64,000 bases of DNA from Agrostemma githago. Its lineage: Eukaryota > Streptophyta > Magnoliopsida > Caryophyllales > Caryophyllaceae. The stretch is from NCBI GenBank assembly GCA_958450325.1, contig OY288246.1, positions 42,275,619-42,339,618 of the forward strand, written 5' to 3'. Positions 1-10,720 of the stretch are shown one piece after another. The notes beneath the pieces are model-generated. The model had not been told where the DNA came from and made no database searches. It saw only the letters and a list, made by a program, of their open reading frames with translations. The translations under genes were made by a program, and so were the position numbers. Numbering within the stretch: position 1 is the first letter of the stretch; each line of letters opens with the position of its first letter.

Positions 1-622
1 AGCGCAAGGCAAATAGGAAACCACAAAAACAACAACTAGTACCACCCATCTCACCCTAATCATCCCTAATAACACCCAATCCCCCTACTAACCCTAGGGA
101 AAACTACTCACACATATCTAAACTAAAACTAACACAAACAAGAGAAACCAACACAAACATTCATAATGGAATCTAAACTAGGAACAACAATAAACAAGAT
201 ATAAAGATGAAAACTTGAATAATAATAAAGATTAAGAGAAAAAAGAAAAGAAGGATTATACCAAACTAAAGGATGAATGGAAAAGATGAGAACTTGCATA
301 TATAGAGAAAACCCAAAATAAATCCACCAAGGTGGTCAATCTTGATAGAAATCTTCAAGAATTCCAATAATACAAGAGTAACTAACTAGATTAAGGAGTA
401 ATTAAGGACTAATCTACACTAATCTAATCTAATCTAACCTAAAGTGGTCTAGGGTTTAGTGGGTAATGAAAGGTGCTTAAAACAATACAAGAGGGGGGGG
501 GGTATTTATATGGTTACATAAGCAAGGGGGCGAAACAATGAAAATCGAGTTGAACTGGGCCCTTTCCGGCCGGGAAGGAAGTGATCCAGGTCGGGATGGT
601 GCATAACACCGGGCGGAGTTAT
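1..622 (-). mobile_element. Element B 3' LTR, first part (continues off the left edge)
   Basis: This is the left portion of the 3' LTR of element B, which reads on the minus strand. It matches the element's other LTR from about 13,729 on, beginning with the shared AAGGCAAATAGGAAAC. It holds a TATA-like box (503-510) and the start of the CCCGGNCGGG word cluster (about 567-616). It is broken at 622 by element A: GTTAT at 618-622 is repeated at 8,098-8,102 and the LTR resumes at 8,103. About 500 bp of the LTR lies before position 1. Divergence from the 5' LTR, including indels, looks larger than that between A's two LTRs, as the nesting order requires. Confidence 0.85.
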
Positions 623-2079
623 TGGCTTGTCTTGTCGTGAGCCTCCAAATTACAATATTTATCCACTTCTAACACAAACTAGTAGTTAGTGAAAGTAGGG
701 GTCGAACCCACAAGGAAGGTGATTATGTCGTTTAAGTGTGTGTAAATCTATATAAAAGTAACCAAATGGGGGGATTTTAATGCGTTGTTTCTAAGTCTAA
801 AAAAAACTAATAAAATAAATTAGCTAAATAAACTAATATGAATAACCGATGTAACAAATATGAGAAAAATACTTGGACCAAGCACTATCCACCATCAAGT
901 TTAACGAATTGATCATTGACTCGTCTACTTTACAATTTATATTAGAATACTTTGCTATGAAGTTTAATCGAATTCTAATTCCACTTATTAATAGTTATAA
1001 GATATGAGAAGCATACTCAAACAACCCTTACGATATTGTCAACTTAAATCAAGCGTCTAAATCGTATCAATAGGTAGATTAAAACGATGGAATTTAGCAA
1101 AGATGAAAGAATGATTACTCAAGCGGTATCACTTTGTTTCATACAAGTTTAATCCTTATAACTCAACAACGATGAAAAGCATGCGAATTGGTGAATTATA
1201 TTTGCTACACGGATAAAGTTTAAACAAACAAAAGATTCATTTAACTATTTTTGCAATGGTTTATTAATAACAAAAACTAGGTGATCAAGCTAGAAGATGA
1301 ATTAACAAACCAAGAAATAATGCAAATTATACTTGATATTCTAATATAAAAATAAAATAGAAATGAGTCTTACAATTTACTAACTTGAAAGGCTTCAACT
1401 ACTTGTTCCAAGAATAAGAACTTAGCCCTCCATACAAAAGAAATACTTGCAAAATAAACTAGAAAATGTATGTGTTTTTGAGAATTACAAGTGATGATTG
1501 ATGTGTTGGATGATGAATGTGATGGTGAACTTCTCCTCTTTATATAGTCATCCATGGAGCATCTTCATCAATGGCTCATAAAGCCTCATAAAATGCCTCA
1601 TAAAAATGATCATAATGAAGAAGAATAAAAGAGGTGAGTAAAGAAGAAGAACAAAAGACTAGAGAAAGAATCCTATGCGTAAAAGAATCCAAGAAGGAAT
1701 CCTATGCATAAATTCTGCCGCTGGCAGCGGATTTTTGGAAATCTGCTGGCAAGAAATTCCGCTGGCAGCGGAATTTGGAAAATCCGCTGGCAGCGGATTT
1801 TAGAAATTCTCCACTTCTTCCTTCTACTTGGTCTGGGCTTCCACTTTCACTTTGGGCTTGATTTGTCTTCACTTCCAAAGGATTGTTGACACTTTAACCC
1901 AATAAACATTTCAATTGCAACCCATATTACTTTTCACCCTTTAATCCACTTAATTACATATTTTATTATATTAACCCATCAATTACGACATGCACACAAT
2001 AATCCGTCAAAACACACCCAAATCTACAAAATAGTCAACTAAGTGACCCTTATCAATCCCTACTAAACTAGACTAATCA
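623..2079 (-). repeat. Element A 3' LTR (1,457 bp)
   Basis: Bounded by TGGCTTG at 623 and CTAATCA at 2,079. It carries three copies of the word CCGCTGGCAGCGG or close variants (about 1,720-1,800) and, further along the minus strand, a TATATA box near 1,541. Minus-strand order is word cluster, TATA, transcribed part, as expected for U3-R-U5. Confidence 0.92.
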
Positions 2080-2119
2080 AACATCCCCACGCTTAGACCT
2101 TTACTCGTCCTCGAGTAAA
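2080..2119 (-). promoter_or_regulatory. Element A terminal AGGA hairpin and polypurine tract
   Basis: Coding strand: stem TTTACTCG, loop AGGA, stem CGAGTAAA (2,119-2,100), then GGTCTAAGCGTGGGGATGTT directly against the 3' LTR at 2,079. The purine run next to the LTR is the expected plus-strand primer; the perfect 8-bp hairpin just before it recurs in B, C and D. Confidence 0.75.
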
Positions 2120-2512
2120 TTAAATCAAAATAATGATCCTCCACAAGGTCTATACAGCGAAGCGTAGGTAACTTGATACAACCAAAAACTACTCTTGACT
2201 CTCACACCCCCTGGCCCCTCCTTATAACATCCCTCTCAAAAAATATATATGGTCAAAGGAATAAAATAACCTATTCACCAAGATCATACTACAATCAATG
2301 CCCGCTCACACACAAAAAATCACAACACCAACTACAGAAAAACGGTTGACAAATAAAAACATGTAGTTGACATCCACTTATCACTCCAACTCTAAGATGA
2401 TCCTAAACCCGAATCACCCTTCTAACCTCCTTATGACTCCCGAATCATGAAAAAATAGAAAAAATAGTAATCAAAATAATGATTTCTTTTTTTTCCTAAT
2501 CCATCATTTTGC

Positions 2513-2685
2513 CTAAACCGCCCGCCCTTGCGGGTTTTCGATTTAGCTTTTATTCCTCACTTCTACTCTCGTGGCACGCTTCTCGTTTCTTCATTTTACC
2601 CAGAGCGCCCTTTCGGGTTTTCACTCTGTCCTCAGCCATATACCCATTTTTGCCTAGGCGCTCGCCCTTGCGAGTTTTCACCTAG
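2513..2685 (-). other. Three tandem two-tier hairpins in element A
   Basis: Three stem-loops at 2,513-2,546, 2,601-2,628 and 2,654-2,685. Each has an outer 5-bp stem (CTAAA/TTTAG, CAGAG/CTCTG, CTAGG/CCTAG), an A-rich bulge (TGAAAA or CGAAAA on the coding strand) and an inner GC stem (CCCGC/GCGGG, CCC/GGG, CTCGC/GCGAG). The outer stems differ completely yet all pair. On the coding strand the inner parts can also fold as CCC-GCAA-GGG, CCC-GAAA-GGG and CUC-GCAA-GGG, with GNRA-type tetraloops. They lie between the two AGGA hairpins described separately. Function unknown; an RNA structure is likely. Confidence 0.7.
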
Positions 2686-2689
2686 CCGA

Positions 2690-2775
2690 GTTTCTTTTTT
2701 CTTTTTCTTTTTCTTTTTTTTTTCAATTTTTTTTTTCAATTTTTTTTTCTCTTTTTTTTTCTCTTTTTTTTTTTG
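2690..2775. repeat. T-rich low-complexity tract
   Basis: Mostly T with scattered C. It generates spurious phenylalanine- or lysine-rich ORFs on the two strands. Confidence 0.9.
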
Positions 2776-2804
2776 AAATATGAAATTACATATATACAAG
2801 TATA

Positions 2805-2845
2805 TTCCACTCCCCACGCTTAATCTCCACATTGTCCTCAATGTG
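2805..2845 (-). promoter_or_regulatory. Element A internal AGGA hairpin and purine tract
   Basis: Coding strand: stem CACATTG, loop AGGA, stem CAATGTG (2,845-2,828), then AGATTAAGCGTGGGGAGTGG. It has the same layout as the hairpin and tract beside the 3' LTR, 0.7 kb downstream. It is a candidate second plus-strand priming site. Confidence 0.6.
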
Positions 2846-2899
2846 AGGAAAATTAAAGAAAAAAACATAGAAAATGAGAAGAAGGAACATACCAAGCAA

Positions 2900-4362
2900 T
2901 CAAGTGTCGGGGGAATCCCCGATGTCATCTTCCTTAGAAGTGGTAGCTTGCCCCTCAATCTCGCCAAGGATCGCAGACGATGGTGGTCGAGCGTCCGGGA
3001 ACCGTGCTAAGAGAGTACGAGACAAAGCTCTCATCAAGTCTCTAGTCTCCAAAGTAGCGGCATGAGTTTCCTCCAACCGTGCACGCATGTCGTGAATCAT
3101 AGCATCGGTCGAGGCACACCAAGCATCTATCTTTGTAAACCAAGCTTCTCGATCCACTTCTAACTCATTATTCGCCCCCTCCAAAGCATCCACACTCTTA
3201 TTCTTCTCACGACTCCTCCCTTCCTTCACCCTTGCTCCTTCTCCTTTTTCACGAGCTTGACCATCCTCATCACTCTCATCTTCCTCACTCTCAACATCGT
3301 CATCACTTTCTTCTTCCTCCTCCTCCTCATCATCATCAATGTCACGATCCCGGGGAACAAAAAAATCTTCCGAAACTTCACCATAGACCAAAGGATCATC
3401 CTCGGGTCTTGGCAATTGTAGATAAGAATCATGATTCTTTCCCCAACGATAATAATAAGACCCTTTTACTTTTATGCGAGGTCGTAACATCTTAGCGTGA
3501 ATCAAACAAGGAATATCAAAGAGGTAATTATCAAGTAACGGATTCTCCCCCTCCGCCACCTCAATATTCAAGTAATTCATAATGAGAGTGACTAACCCAC
3601 CACCATTTATAATTCCCCCATCCTTAGTACCCAAAGCTATGCTAGATGAAACAAAAAGACCAACCCAATCGGGAACACCTTCGCCATCCGGCATCATAGC
3701 CCTCAAGTAACCAAAATGAGAGTGGGGAAGCTTGTTAGGCTCCCCCTTACAAAGGAATGAGTTAACAATCAAACGATGAGCAAGTCGAAGACATGGGTTA
3801 GGAATACTTGAACTCAACTCACCGGATTTACCACCCAAAAGCAACCCCGTAACCTCTTGCCACCAAATCCCTCTCTCTCTCTCTCACCCCCACATACTCC
3901 TTATCACACATATCCCTAATACCAAAAGCTTCCCTCAACTTCTCATAAGTTAACTCACGAGCTTTACCATTCAACTTAAAGCTAATTGCGGGTGCAAGCT
4001 TAGTGCTTTTTTTAGAAATCGCTATGGTGGAAAAAAAACTCAAGTGTATACCTCCTATAAGTATGAGCTCCCTTCTCCATAAATTCTTCTAAACCCACAT
4101 TTTTCATTAGCTTGATCATGACATCAAGCATCCCCAATTTCTCAAGAGTAAAACGACAAAGAAATCGAGTTCCCCTCATCTCCTTCTTAGATAACCTATC
4201 CCAAATTGGGTCTTGAGCTTTAGTTAACCAAGATGGTTTGGTAACGGGAATATGTTTAGGATGGACGGGTTTGGTTTGAGCTTTTTTAGTGACGGTTTTG
4301 GATTTTTTTGGTGGTGGTGTAGAAACGGTAGTGGAGTAATTTTTCCTTTTAGCTCTCCCCAT
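2900..4362 (-). pseudogene. Athila-type ORF1-like protein of element A, frameshifted
   Basis: Three overlapping ORFs (4,362-4,012, 4,043-3,828, 3,844-2,900) read as one protein of about 485 residues broken by two frameshifts, near an A-run at 4,030 and in a CT repeat at about 3,870. The start is basic (MGRAKRKNY). The middle has the family's RLIVNSFL and GGGLVTLIMNYLNI segments, matching SCGGVVTMLATALGI in element C2's protein. An acidic tract (DDDEEEEEEESDDD) follows, then a helical tail. I link it to the Athila ORF-1 / 'putative plant transposon protein' families. It lies close to the 3' LTR, the env-like position of Athila elements. Its biochemical role is unknown. Confidence 0.6.
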
Positions 4363-5002
4363 CTCTCAAGTAATGATCAACAAAATCTCACTCACAATTC
4401 ACTCAATATATTTTTTTTAAACACTTCACAATTCACTCACAATTCACCAATTCAATCACTCAAATTTTCACACCATCACAACAAAAATATCAATCACACA
4501 AAGCGATTCAAATAACACAAGGAGGGGCAAGAAAACCCAAAATTGAGCAAGAATAAACAAAATTCAAGCTACTAATTAATGGGTAAGAGGTAAAATTTCA
4601 AGGAATTGGAAGAAGAATTTGAAAATTATACCTCTTAAAATTTGAAACAATGAATGAATGTCCTCCTTGCGTTGATTAAGATCGAATTCGACTCAATTAG
4701 TCAAAAAAAATCAAACTCGGATTTTGACATCCAAGGGCAGAGAAACTCAATTTTTTTGACTTTTTGGGCAAAATTATGTGTTAAAATGATAGGAATTGTA
4801 ATGGGTAACAATATAGAAGTAATTTTGAAGTGATTTGGGACAAATTTGAGTCAAATTTGATGAGTTTTCATGGGATTTTGAGAGGAAAAAGTTGCAGTAA
4901 TTTTCTTAGGGATAGAAAAAGAAAGTTTAGAAGAAGGTAAGAAAAGAGAGGGGAAGAAAATAAAATAAAATAAATTGAAAGAGACCACAACATACCTTTC
5001 AA

Positions 5003-5113
5003 TAGCAGCACCAAAGCAGCAGCACAGCAGCACGGCAACACCAGAACAGCAGCACCAAAACAGCAGCACAGCAACACTAGAACAGCAGCACAACAACACC
5101 AGAACAGCAGCCG
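5003..5113. repeat. CAGCAGCA-type short tandem repeat
   Basis: An imperfect array built from AGCAGCACA/GCAACACCAGAA units in the presumed leader of element A's ORF1. Long CAG-frame ORFs here encode only low-complexity peptide and are not genes. Confidence 0.7.
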
Positions 5114-5127
5114 AAACACGATTTTTG

Positions 5128-5276
5128 CTGCTGCCAGCGGCAAAATTTTCGCGTCCAGCGGCCATGTCTGCCACGCCCAGCGGCTGACTCAGACTCACCA
5201 GCGGCGTACCTCACCATCTCCTGATCCGGCTCCGCTGCCAGCGACCGTCGGTGGCCGCGCCCAGCGGCCATTCGAT
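5128..5276 (-). promoter_or_regulatory. Internal cluster of the element A word (CAGCGG/CCGCTG)
   Basis: At least seven copies of the half-word CAGCGG or its inverse lie in about 150 bp, for example GCCAGCGGCAAAATTT, CCCAGCGGCCAT and CCAGCGGCG. The same word, as CCGCTGGCAGCGG, forms the cluster in both LTRs of this element. The cluster lies upstream of the ORF1-like gene on the coding strand, so it may be part of an internal promoter. That role is inferred from position and word sharing only. Confidence 0.5.
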
Positions 5277-5535
5277 TACTATGATATCTGCTGCTTGGTT
5301 GTTTGGTCGATTCAATTCCCGACATTCAATTGCTTGGTTGTCGGGTTTAGTTTCCGACAATCAATTGCTTTTTTTTTTTTAACTCGAGTTATAAAATCGA
5401 ATTACGTCGATTTCATATCCGAGAATTATACCTACAAAATAGGAAAAAGGAAATTAATTAGAAAAATTAAAATAGCTCAAAATAAATAAAATGATGAAAA
5501 AATAAAATAGAATAAAATAAAAGAAAGGAAAAGAC

Positions 5536-5728
5536 GGGTTGCCTCCCGACAAGCACCTTAGTTAACGTCGTGGCTCGACGTAAAGAGAACGGATTAATTC
5601 TTCACAATTTGGGTCGAAAAGATGAATTCCCTTGATCGCTTTCCTTAGATCACCGTCTATCTTCATCTACAAACTACCTTATTCAAAAACAACAAATGCA
5701 TCAAATAGCAAAAACCGGGTTGCCTCCC
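5536..5728 (-). other. Two GGGAGGCAACCC motifs in element A
   Basis: The minus strand has GGGAGGCAACCC at 5,547-5,536 and 5,728-5,717, each preceded by a GCTTGT/GCGCTTAC-like stretch and a short GC-rich inverted repeat (for example CGTCG-TGGCT-CGACG at 5,567-5,581 on the plus strand). I recall this 12-mer as common after pol in plant Ty3/gypsy elements. Here two copies about 180 bp apart survive although pol is absent, which hints at where the deletion took place. Confidence 0.6.
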
Positions 5729-5895
5729 GTAAGCGCTGGTTTAATGTCCCGCACGACGCTTATTCATTAAAGAACATGTATAGGGTCACACAGCACTACC
5801 CCTTTTATAAAGTAATCCATTTTATATTAATATCAGAGCAGGTTAGTGCCCTTAAGAGACGGTCAAATAAGCTAGCAAAAGAGTTAGTGAAAACT

Positions 5896-6576
5896 CTAAA
5901 AAAAGCTTATAATAAGAAGATACCATACACCCCACATGAATATACAAGAATGTAGAATGTTATTATCCGTGTCTAAAAAAATTTCAAAAATAAATACGGA
6001 TTCATGGTATGGGTCTTTAACGAATGATGTCATCTGAAACAATTTTTTCTTGTCTTTACTCCTTACAAATGTGTCGTTCAAATCCCATAAAATATCATCC
6101 TCACATGTGGGCGATGACAAATCAAATTCAGGTTCAAAATGCGACAAAGTCAACAAAAGTGAGTCACTTACCTCTTCTTCATCATCAGGTTGAGCACCAT
6201 CATCATGGATAAGGGAAGTAGGATACTCATTTTCAATCACATCAGTAGAAATCGACTCATGACTTGGAGAAGTCTCGAAATATTGGGGAAGTTCAAGAAA
6301 TAAAGTGCTTATCTCTAATTCTCGAGCGTTGATTACCAAAAGATCAACCATATCCCATTTTTCACTATGACTTAACTCAAGAAATCTACCTTCGCATTTA
6401 ACTTGCAAATCGATTTGAGTCGCGAGATTAAAGTTATGGTAAATCTTTACCAAGAGTTTTTCATTGCTCGTATGTATATATGGACGTTCTAGTACATACC
6501 TAGTGAGCCTTTCAAAATAGTGATGTAGTAACTCATTATAAAGTTGGGGACACCACAAATTCATTTTAGATGACAA
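5896..6576 (-). CDS. Unrecognised 226-codon ORF of element A
   Basis: First ORF after the primer-binding site, in the position where gag usually starts, but I see no zinc knuckle or other gag motif. The protein opens MSSKMNLWCPQLYNELLHHY, has a mixed charged and hydrophobic first half, an acidic middle (DDEEEVSDS at about residue 135) and a hydrophobic C-terminus. It could be a remnant of a polyprotein reduced by deletion. I do not recognise it and assign no function. Confidence 0.4.
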   Translation of the reverse strand: MSSKMNLWCPQLYNELLHHYFERLTRYVLERPYIHTSNEKLLVKIYHNFNLATQIDLQVKCEGRFLELSHSEKWDMVDLLVINARELEISTLFLELPQYFETSPSHESISTDVIENEYPTSLIHDDGAQPDDEEEVSDSLLLTLSHFEPEFDLSSPTCEDDILWDLNDTFVRSKDKKKLFQMTSFVKDPYHESVFIFEIFLDTDNNILHSCIFMWGVWYLLIISFF

Positions 6577-6642
6577 AGACGAAGACCCTTAATTAAAATA
6601 AATATTTACAAGAAACACACACACAAAAACAATTAATTGCCT

Positions 6643-6660
6643 TCCCCGGCAACGGCGCCA
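6643..6660 (-). other. Element A primer-binding site (tRNA-Asp)
   Basis: On the minus strand this reads TGGCGCCGTTGCCGGGGA, the perfect complement of the 3' end of plant tRNA-Asp(GUC) as I know it, including CCA. It starts five bases inside the 5' LTR and fixes the element's orientation. Confidence 0.9.
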
Positions 6661-6665
6661 AAATT

Positions 6666-8097
6666 TGGCTTGGCTTGTCGTGAGCCTCCAAATTACAATA
6701 TTTATCCACTTCTAACACAAACTAGTAGTTAGTGAAAGTAGGGGTCGAACACACAAGGAAGGTGATTATGTCGTTTAAGTGTGTGTAAATCTATATAAAA
6801 GTAACCAAACGGGGGGATTTTAATGCGTTGTTTCTAAGTCTAAAAAAAACTAATAAAATAAATTAGCTAAATAAACTAATATGAATAACCGATGTAACAA
6901 ATATGAGAAAAATACTTGGACCAAGCACTATCCACCATCAAGTTTAACGAATTGATCATTGACTCGTCTACTTTACAATTTATATTAGAATACTTTGCTA
7001 TGAAGTTTAATCGACTTCTAATTCCACTTATTAATAGTTATAAGATATGAGAAGCATACTCAAACAACCCTTACGATATTGTCAACTTAAATCAAGCGTC
7101 TAAATCGTATCAATATGTAGATTAAAACGATGGAATTTAGCAAAGATGAAAGAATGATTACTCAAGCGGTATCACTTTGTTTCATACAAGTTTAATCCTT
7201 ATAACTCAACAACGATGAAAAGCATGCGAATTGGTGAATTATATTTGCTACTCGGATATAGTTTAAACAAACAAAAGATTCATTTAACTATTTTAGCAAT
7301 GATTTATTAATAACAAAAACTAGGTGATCAAGCTAGAAGATGAATTAACAAACCAAGAAATAATGCAAATTAAACTTGATATTCTAATATAAAAATAAAA
7401 TAGAAATGAGTCTTACAATTTACTAACTTGAAAGGCTTCAACTACTTGTTCCAAGAATAAGAACTTAGCCCTCCATACAAAAGAAATACTTGCAAAATAA
7501 ACTAGAAAATGTATGTGTTTTTGAGAATTACAAGTGATGATTGATGTGTTGGATGATGAATGTGATGGTGAACTTCTCCTCTTTATATAGTCATCCATGG
7601 AGCATCTTCATCAATGGCTCATAAAGCCTCATAAAATGCCTCATAAAAATGATCATAATGAAGAAGAATAAAAGAGGTGAGTAAAGAAGAAGAACAAAAG
7701 ACTAGAGAAAGAATCCTATGCGAAAAAGAATCCAAGAAGGAATCCTATGCATAAATTCTGCCGCTGGCAGCGAACTTTTGGAAATCTGCTGGCAAGAAAT
7801 TCCGCTGGCAGCGGATTTTAGAAATTCTCCACTTCTTCCTTCTACTTGGTCTGGGCTTCCACTTTCACTTTGGGCTTGATTTGTCTTCACTTCCAAAGGA
7901 TTGTTGACACTTTAACCCAATAAACATTTCAATTGCAACCCATATTACTTTTCACCCTTTAATCCACTTAATTACACATTTTATTATATTAACCCATCAA
8001 TTACGACATGCACACAATAATCCGTCAAAACACACCCAAATTTACAAAATAGTCAACTAAGTGACCCTTATTAATCCCTACTAAACTAGACTAATCA
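6666..8097 (-). repeat. Element A 5' LTR (1,432 bp)
   Basis: Near-identical partner of 623-2,079. It lacks 25 bp near 7,805, where the other LTR has one more CCGCTGGCAGCGG-like unit; the loss lies between direct repeats of the unit, so slippage is the simple explanation. The TATATA box is at 7,584-7,589. Confidence 0.92.
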
Positions 8098-8102
8098 GTT
8101 AT

Positions 8103-8595
8103 GCATAATACCGGGCGGTGTTATACTCTTCCCGGTCGAGAAGAAGTTGATCCCGGTCGGGAAGGGACCCATCCCGGTCGGGAAGCTTATCATCCCGGCC
8201 GGGAAGGCCCTCCAGAAGCGCTGTCTTGCTCGTCACTTCATTCCGATCGTGATGGATGTGTTCCCGACCGGAATGGATCTTGCAGGCTTCAATTATGGTC
8301 TCATAGGTCCCTACTTTCTCTTCCTAGGCTTCTTATTGATTCTTGGTGCTCGGGAATGGGCCCCAAGGGGCTCGGGATCGAGTCGAACGACCCACCGAGT
8401 CATCATCGTTTCTCTTCGTTGGCTCCAAATGCGTCGGAAATGAGTCAGAATCGTTCCACTTCTCGAAGATAGGCCCTAGGAACCTAAAACAAGCTAGAAG
8501 AAGCGTAAGTAGACTCGAAACCGCTCCAAAGAGCGATTCCACAAGAGAAACCGGGACCAAACACGAGAAATAAGCACTACATAACACACTTATCA
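8103..8595 (-). mobile_element. Element B 3' LTR, second part
   Basis: This is the continuation of the LTR interrupted by element A. It carries most of the CCCGGTCGGGA words (8,120-8,275) and ends in CTTATCA, the inverse of the TGATAAG that begins the LTR on the minus strand. Immediately outside is the minus-strand purine tract GTGTGGCGGAGT, which marks this as the 3' LTR. The C inside that tract is a change from the GTGTGGGGGAGT of relatives. Confidence 0.85.
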
Positions 8596-8615
8596 ACTCC
8601 GCCACACTTAACCCA

Positions 8616-8631
8616 TACTCGCCCTCGAGTA
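8616..8631 (-). promoter_or_regulatory. Element B terminal AGGG hairpin
   Basis: Stem TACTCG, loop AGGG, stem CGAGTA on the coding strand, followed by GGGTTAAGTGTGGCGGAGT up to the LTR boundary at 8,595. Compare element D (26,097-26,116), which has the same loop and a longer stem. Confidence 0.7.
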
Positions 8632-10357
8632 AGCACAAGCTAACTAAAATCTGGAAGAAACTAGACTACTAACCGAGCGGGTATTAGCGCACCCTACGCC
8701 CTTTCAACTCACACGAGAACACTTAGAAGAAAAGTGCTCTCCGCAAGGCAAGTGAGGTCTTGCGACAAAACTGTGGATACAACCGAACACGAAAACACAC
8801 AAACACACAAACAAACAGTTGCATCCAAGAAGAAACAAATACCGCTTCCCTCAACAAAACGGCGAAAGAAACACCGGTTAAGGACTCAGGGCAAGTGACA
8901 ACGTTCCCAAGCTAGTAATTCAAACCGAAATGGACAAAATCCTAATAGTATGACATCAAAGCAACAAAAACGTTGGTAACTTACATAGGTCCTCCTAACC
9001 TTCTAAGAACGTACTACGGGACGATTGGCGGAATGAAAAATGGATGAACCACGGAGTTAGTCAACACTGTAGGTAAAGTGAAACCCCGCCCCCTTTAGCG
9101 ATAAGCCAAGAGGGTCGTCCGATGCTCAAAAATACCCTAACTAGTCCAAGTAAAAAGGTGGATATGGTTGCAAAATGAGGGAGGACCGACCATTACCGCT
9201 ATCATCCTTCCTAGGGACTCGGTCCTTTGGTAGGCTCTTCACGATAACAGTCTGTAAAAGGCTTATTTTTGAGGGGGTGAGAAATTTTTTTTTGTGAAAT
9301 TACTTTCTTTGGCATTTTTTATTTGTATTTTGCTTTTGAGTTGTTATGCCATTTCTTTTTCTTCTTTTGTATTTTGTTTTTGATTTATTGTGCCTTTTCT
9401 TTTTCTTCTTTCTTTTCTTTCTTTCTTTTTCTTTTTCTTTCTCTTTTTGACTTGGTTTGCCTTTTGGATAAATCTTGTATTGTAGGCAATCTTGCAACCA
9501 AGTAAGAAACTCTCAAAAAATTGCAACTTATTTGTGGAAATGTGTAGAAGGTAGGGAAATGGTAAGAAAGGGAACGCGCCTACCCTTCAAACCCACAAAA
9601 AGGTGGAAAACTTGGACTAATCAAACAATTTCGAACATGGTCACCTAAGAGACGGGACTTGGCAACCAAGGCCTTTTCACTCCGTGGGTGGTCAAAATGG
9701 TCAAAATGCAAATCCCATAGTAAATCCCTAGTAGACTAGGTGGACTCAAGGTAAGAAACCAACAAAACTATTGATTTAAAGTCATTCTACTAGACTAAAG
9801 TCCAAGGATCGACTCACATCATTAGAAAGGGAAAGTAACACTTGCGCACTAGCCTCAAAACCGGGTTTTCGAAAACCTTTTTCTACACTAGACACAAACT
9901 ACACATCACAAAACAAAGACGCAACAAAAAATGAAAGAAAAAGAGACAAACAAAATAAAACAAAATAAACAAACACCACCCCGAAACATCCAAACAAGCC
10001 ACCAATTAACCACGAACTCCGAAAAGCTCCACTCGAGCACACACCATCACAACACATCTTCCAAACTCCACAAAAAGGGAAAAAGGAGAAAGAAGTGAAA
10101 GGATATTACCGGATGTCTTGAGCTTTCCGAAACTTATCGACGATCATGCAACCTACAAGGAAATCGGAGAGGGCAAAACACACAACACACAAATATACGA
10201 CACAAAGACTCAAAAGAAAAAAGACACAAAAGAAAATCTTTATGCTTTTTTTTTTTAATGAAATTTTTCAAATTTTTAGGGATTTTTTAAAATTTATTGA
10301 AAAAACTACGAAAATAAAGCTAAACAAGACTAAGATATCGCTCCCCCACACTTAAAC
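8632..10357 (-). other. Element B 3' non-coding region
   Basis: No credible gene in 1.7 kb. It is recognisably similar along its length to D (26,117-27,846) and, more weakly, to C (31,562-33,231). Shared islands include a GCAAGTGAGGTCTTGCGAC segment, GACTCGGTCCTTTGGTAGGC, a CT-rich tract near 9,350-9,450 and GGTTTTCGAAAACC at about 9,868. Conservation without an ORF suggests an RNA-level role or a 3' untranslated module copied between elements. Confidence 0.7.
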
Positions 10358-10378
10358 CGAGCAATGTCCTCATGCTCG
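10341..10378 (-). promoter_or_regulatory. Element B internal AGGA hairpin and purine tract
   Basis: Coding strand: CGAGCATG, loop AGGA, CATTGCTCG (stem with one unpaired T; 10,378-10,358), then GTTTAAGTGTGGGGGAG. This is a better purine tract than the mutated one at the element's own 3' LTR, although it is 1.7 kb from it. Confidence 0.65.
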
Positions 10379-10477
10379 ATCGGTAGTGTGTGGAAGACAC
10401 TAAAAAGAAGAGAAAGAGGGGAAATAAAGTTAAAAAACAAAAATGAAAGTGAAGAAAGGGTAGAATGTGTCCGGCCG

Positions 10478-10720
10478 GGGTGTAATCAAGTCACCAAGGG
10501 CCGAGACGAGAAAAGATATGGATGGGGGAAGAAATAAAAAGAAGAAAATAGAAGGAAATGGGAGGGGAGGGCTAGGTGTAATCAAGTCACCTGGCCTTGC
10601 TTTAGCCCGATTCCGACTAAATTCTACCAAAAGAGAAAATAAAAATAAGGAAAAAGTGAAAAGACTTGTCAATTTTGATTTTTCAAATGATTCTCGATGT
10701 AATCACGTCATTGAGAATCG
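10478..10720 (-). other. Three hairpins with conserved TAATCAMGT loop, element B
   Basis: At 10,478-10,495, 10,572-10,594 and 10,688-10,720 a TAATCAAGT or TAATCACGT core sits between arms ending GTG and starting CAC (GATG and CATT in the third). Stem lengths are about 4, 7 and 11 bp and the stem sequences differ. Element D has the same trio in the same place and C2 has two relatives. The ORF that runs through this segment is a by-product of the repeats. Confidence 0.6.

Larger units (their letters stand above)
623..8097 (-). mobile_element. Element A: complete non-autonomous LTR retrotransposon nested in element B
   Basis: A 7,475-bp element with two LTRs (623-2,079 and 6,666-8,097), a primer-binding site for tRNA-Asp inside the right LTR and a purine tract inside the left LTR, so it is transcribed leftward. 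Target duplication GTTAT flanks it exactly. The LTRs differ by roughly 1% plus one 25-bp indel, so the insertion is fairly recent. Coding content is an unrecognised 226-codon ORF and a broken Athila-type ORF1. There is no zinc knuckle, protease, reverse transcriptase or integrase, so any mobility must have depended on enzymes supplied by another element. Confidence 0.93.

Noticed and set aside
2528..3065. Phenylalanine- and lysine-rich ORFs on both strands
   Set aside because: Produced by the T-rich tract at 2,690-2,775 and the hairpin region.
5128..5325. Alanine/glycine-rich ORFs over the CAGCGG cluster
   Set aside because: Frames through the promoter-like word repeats, not supported by any domain.
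6643..6660. tRNA-Asp gene fragment
   Set aside because: It is the 18-base primer-binding site; no other part of a tRNA is nearby.
9300..9526. Lysine-rich ORFs near the T/CT-rich tract; likewise 26,647-27,107
   Set aside because: Low-complexity sequence in the B and D non-coding regions, no conserved frame between them.
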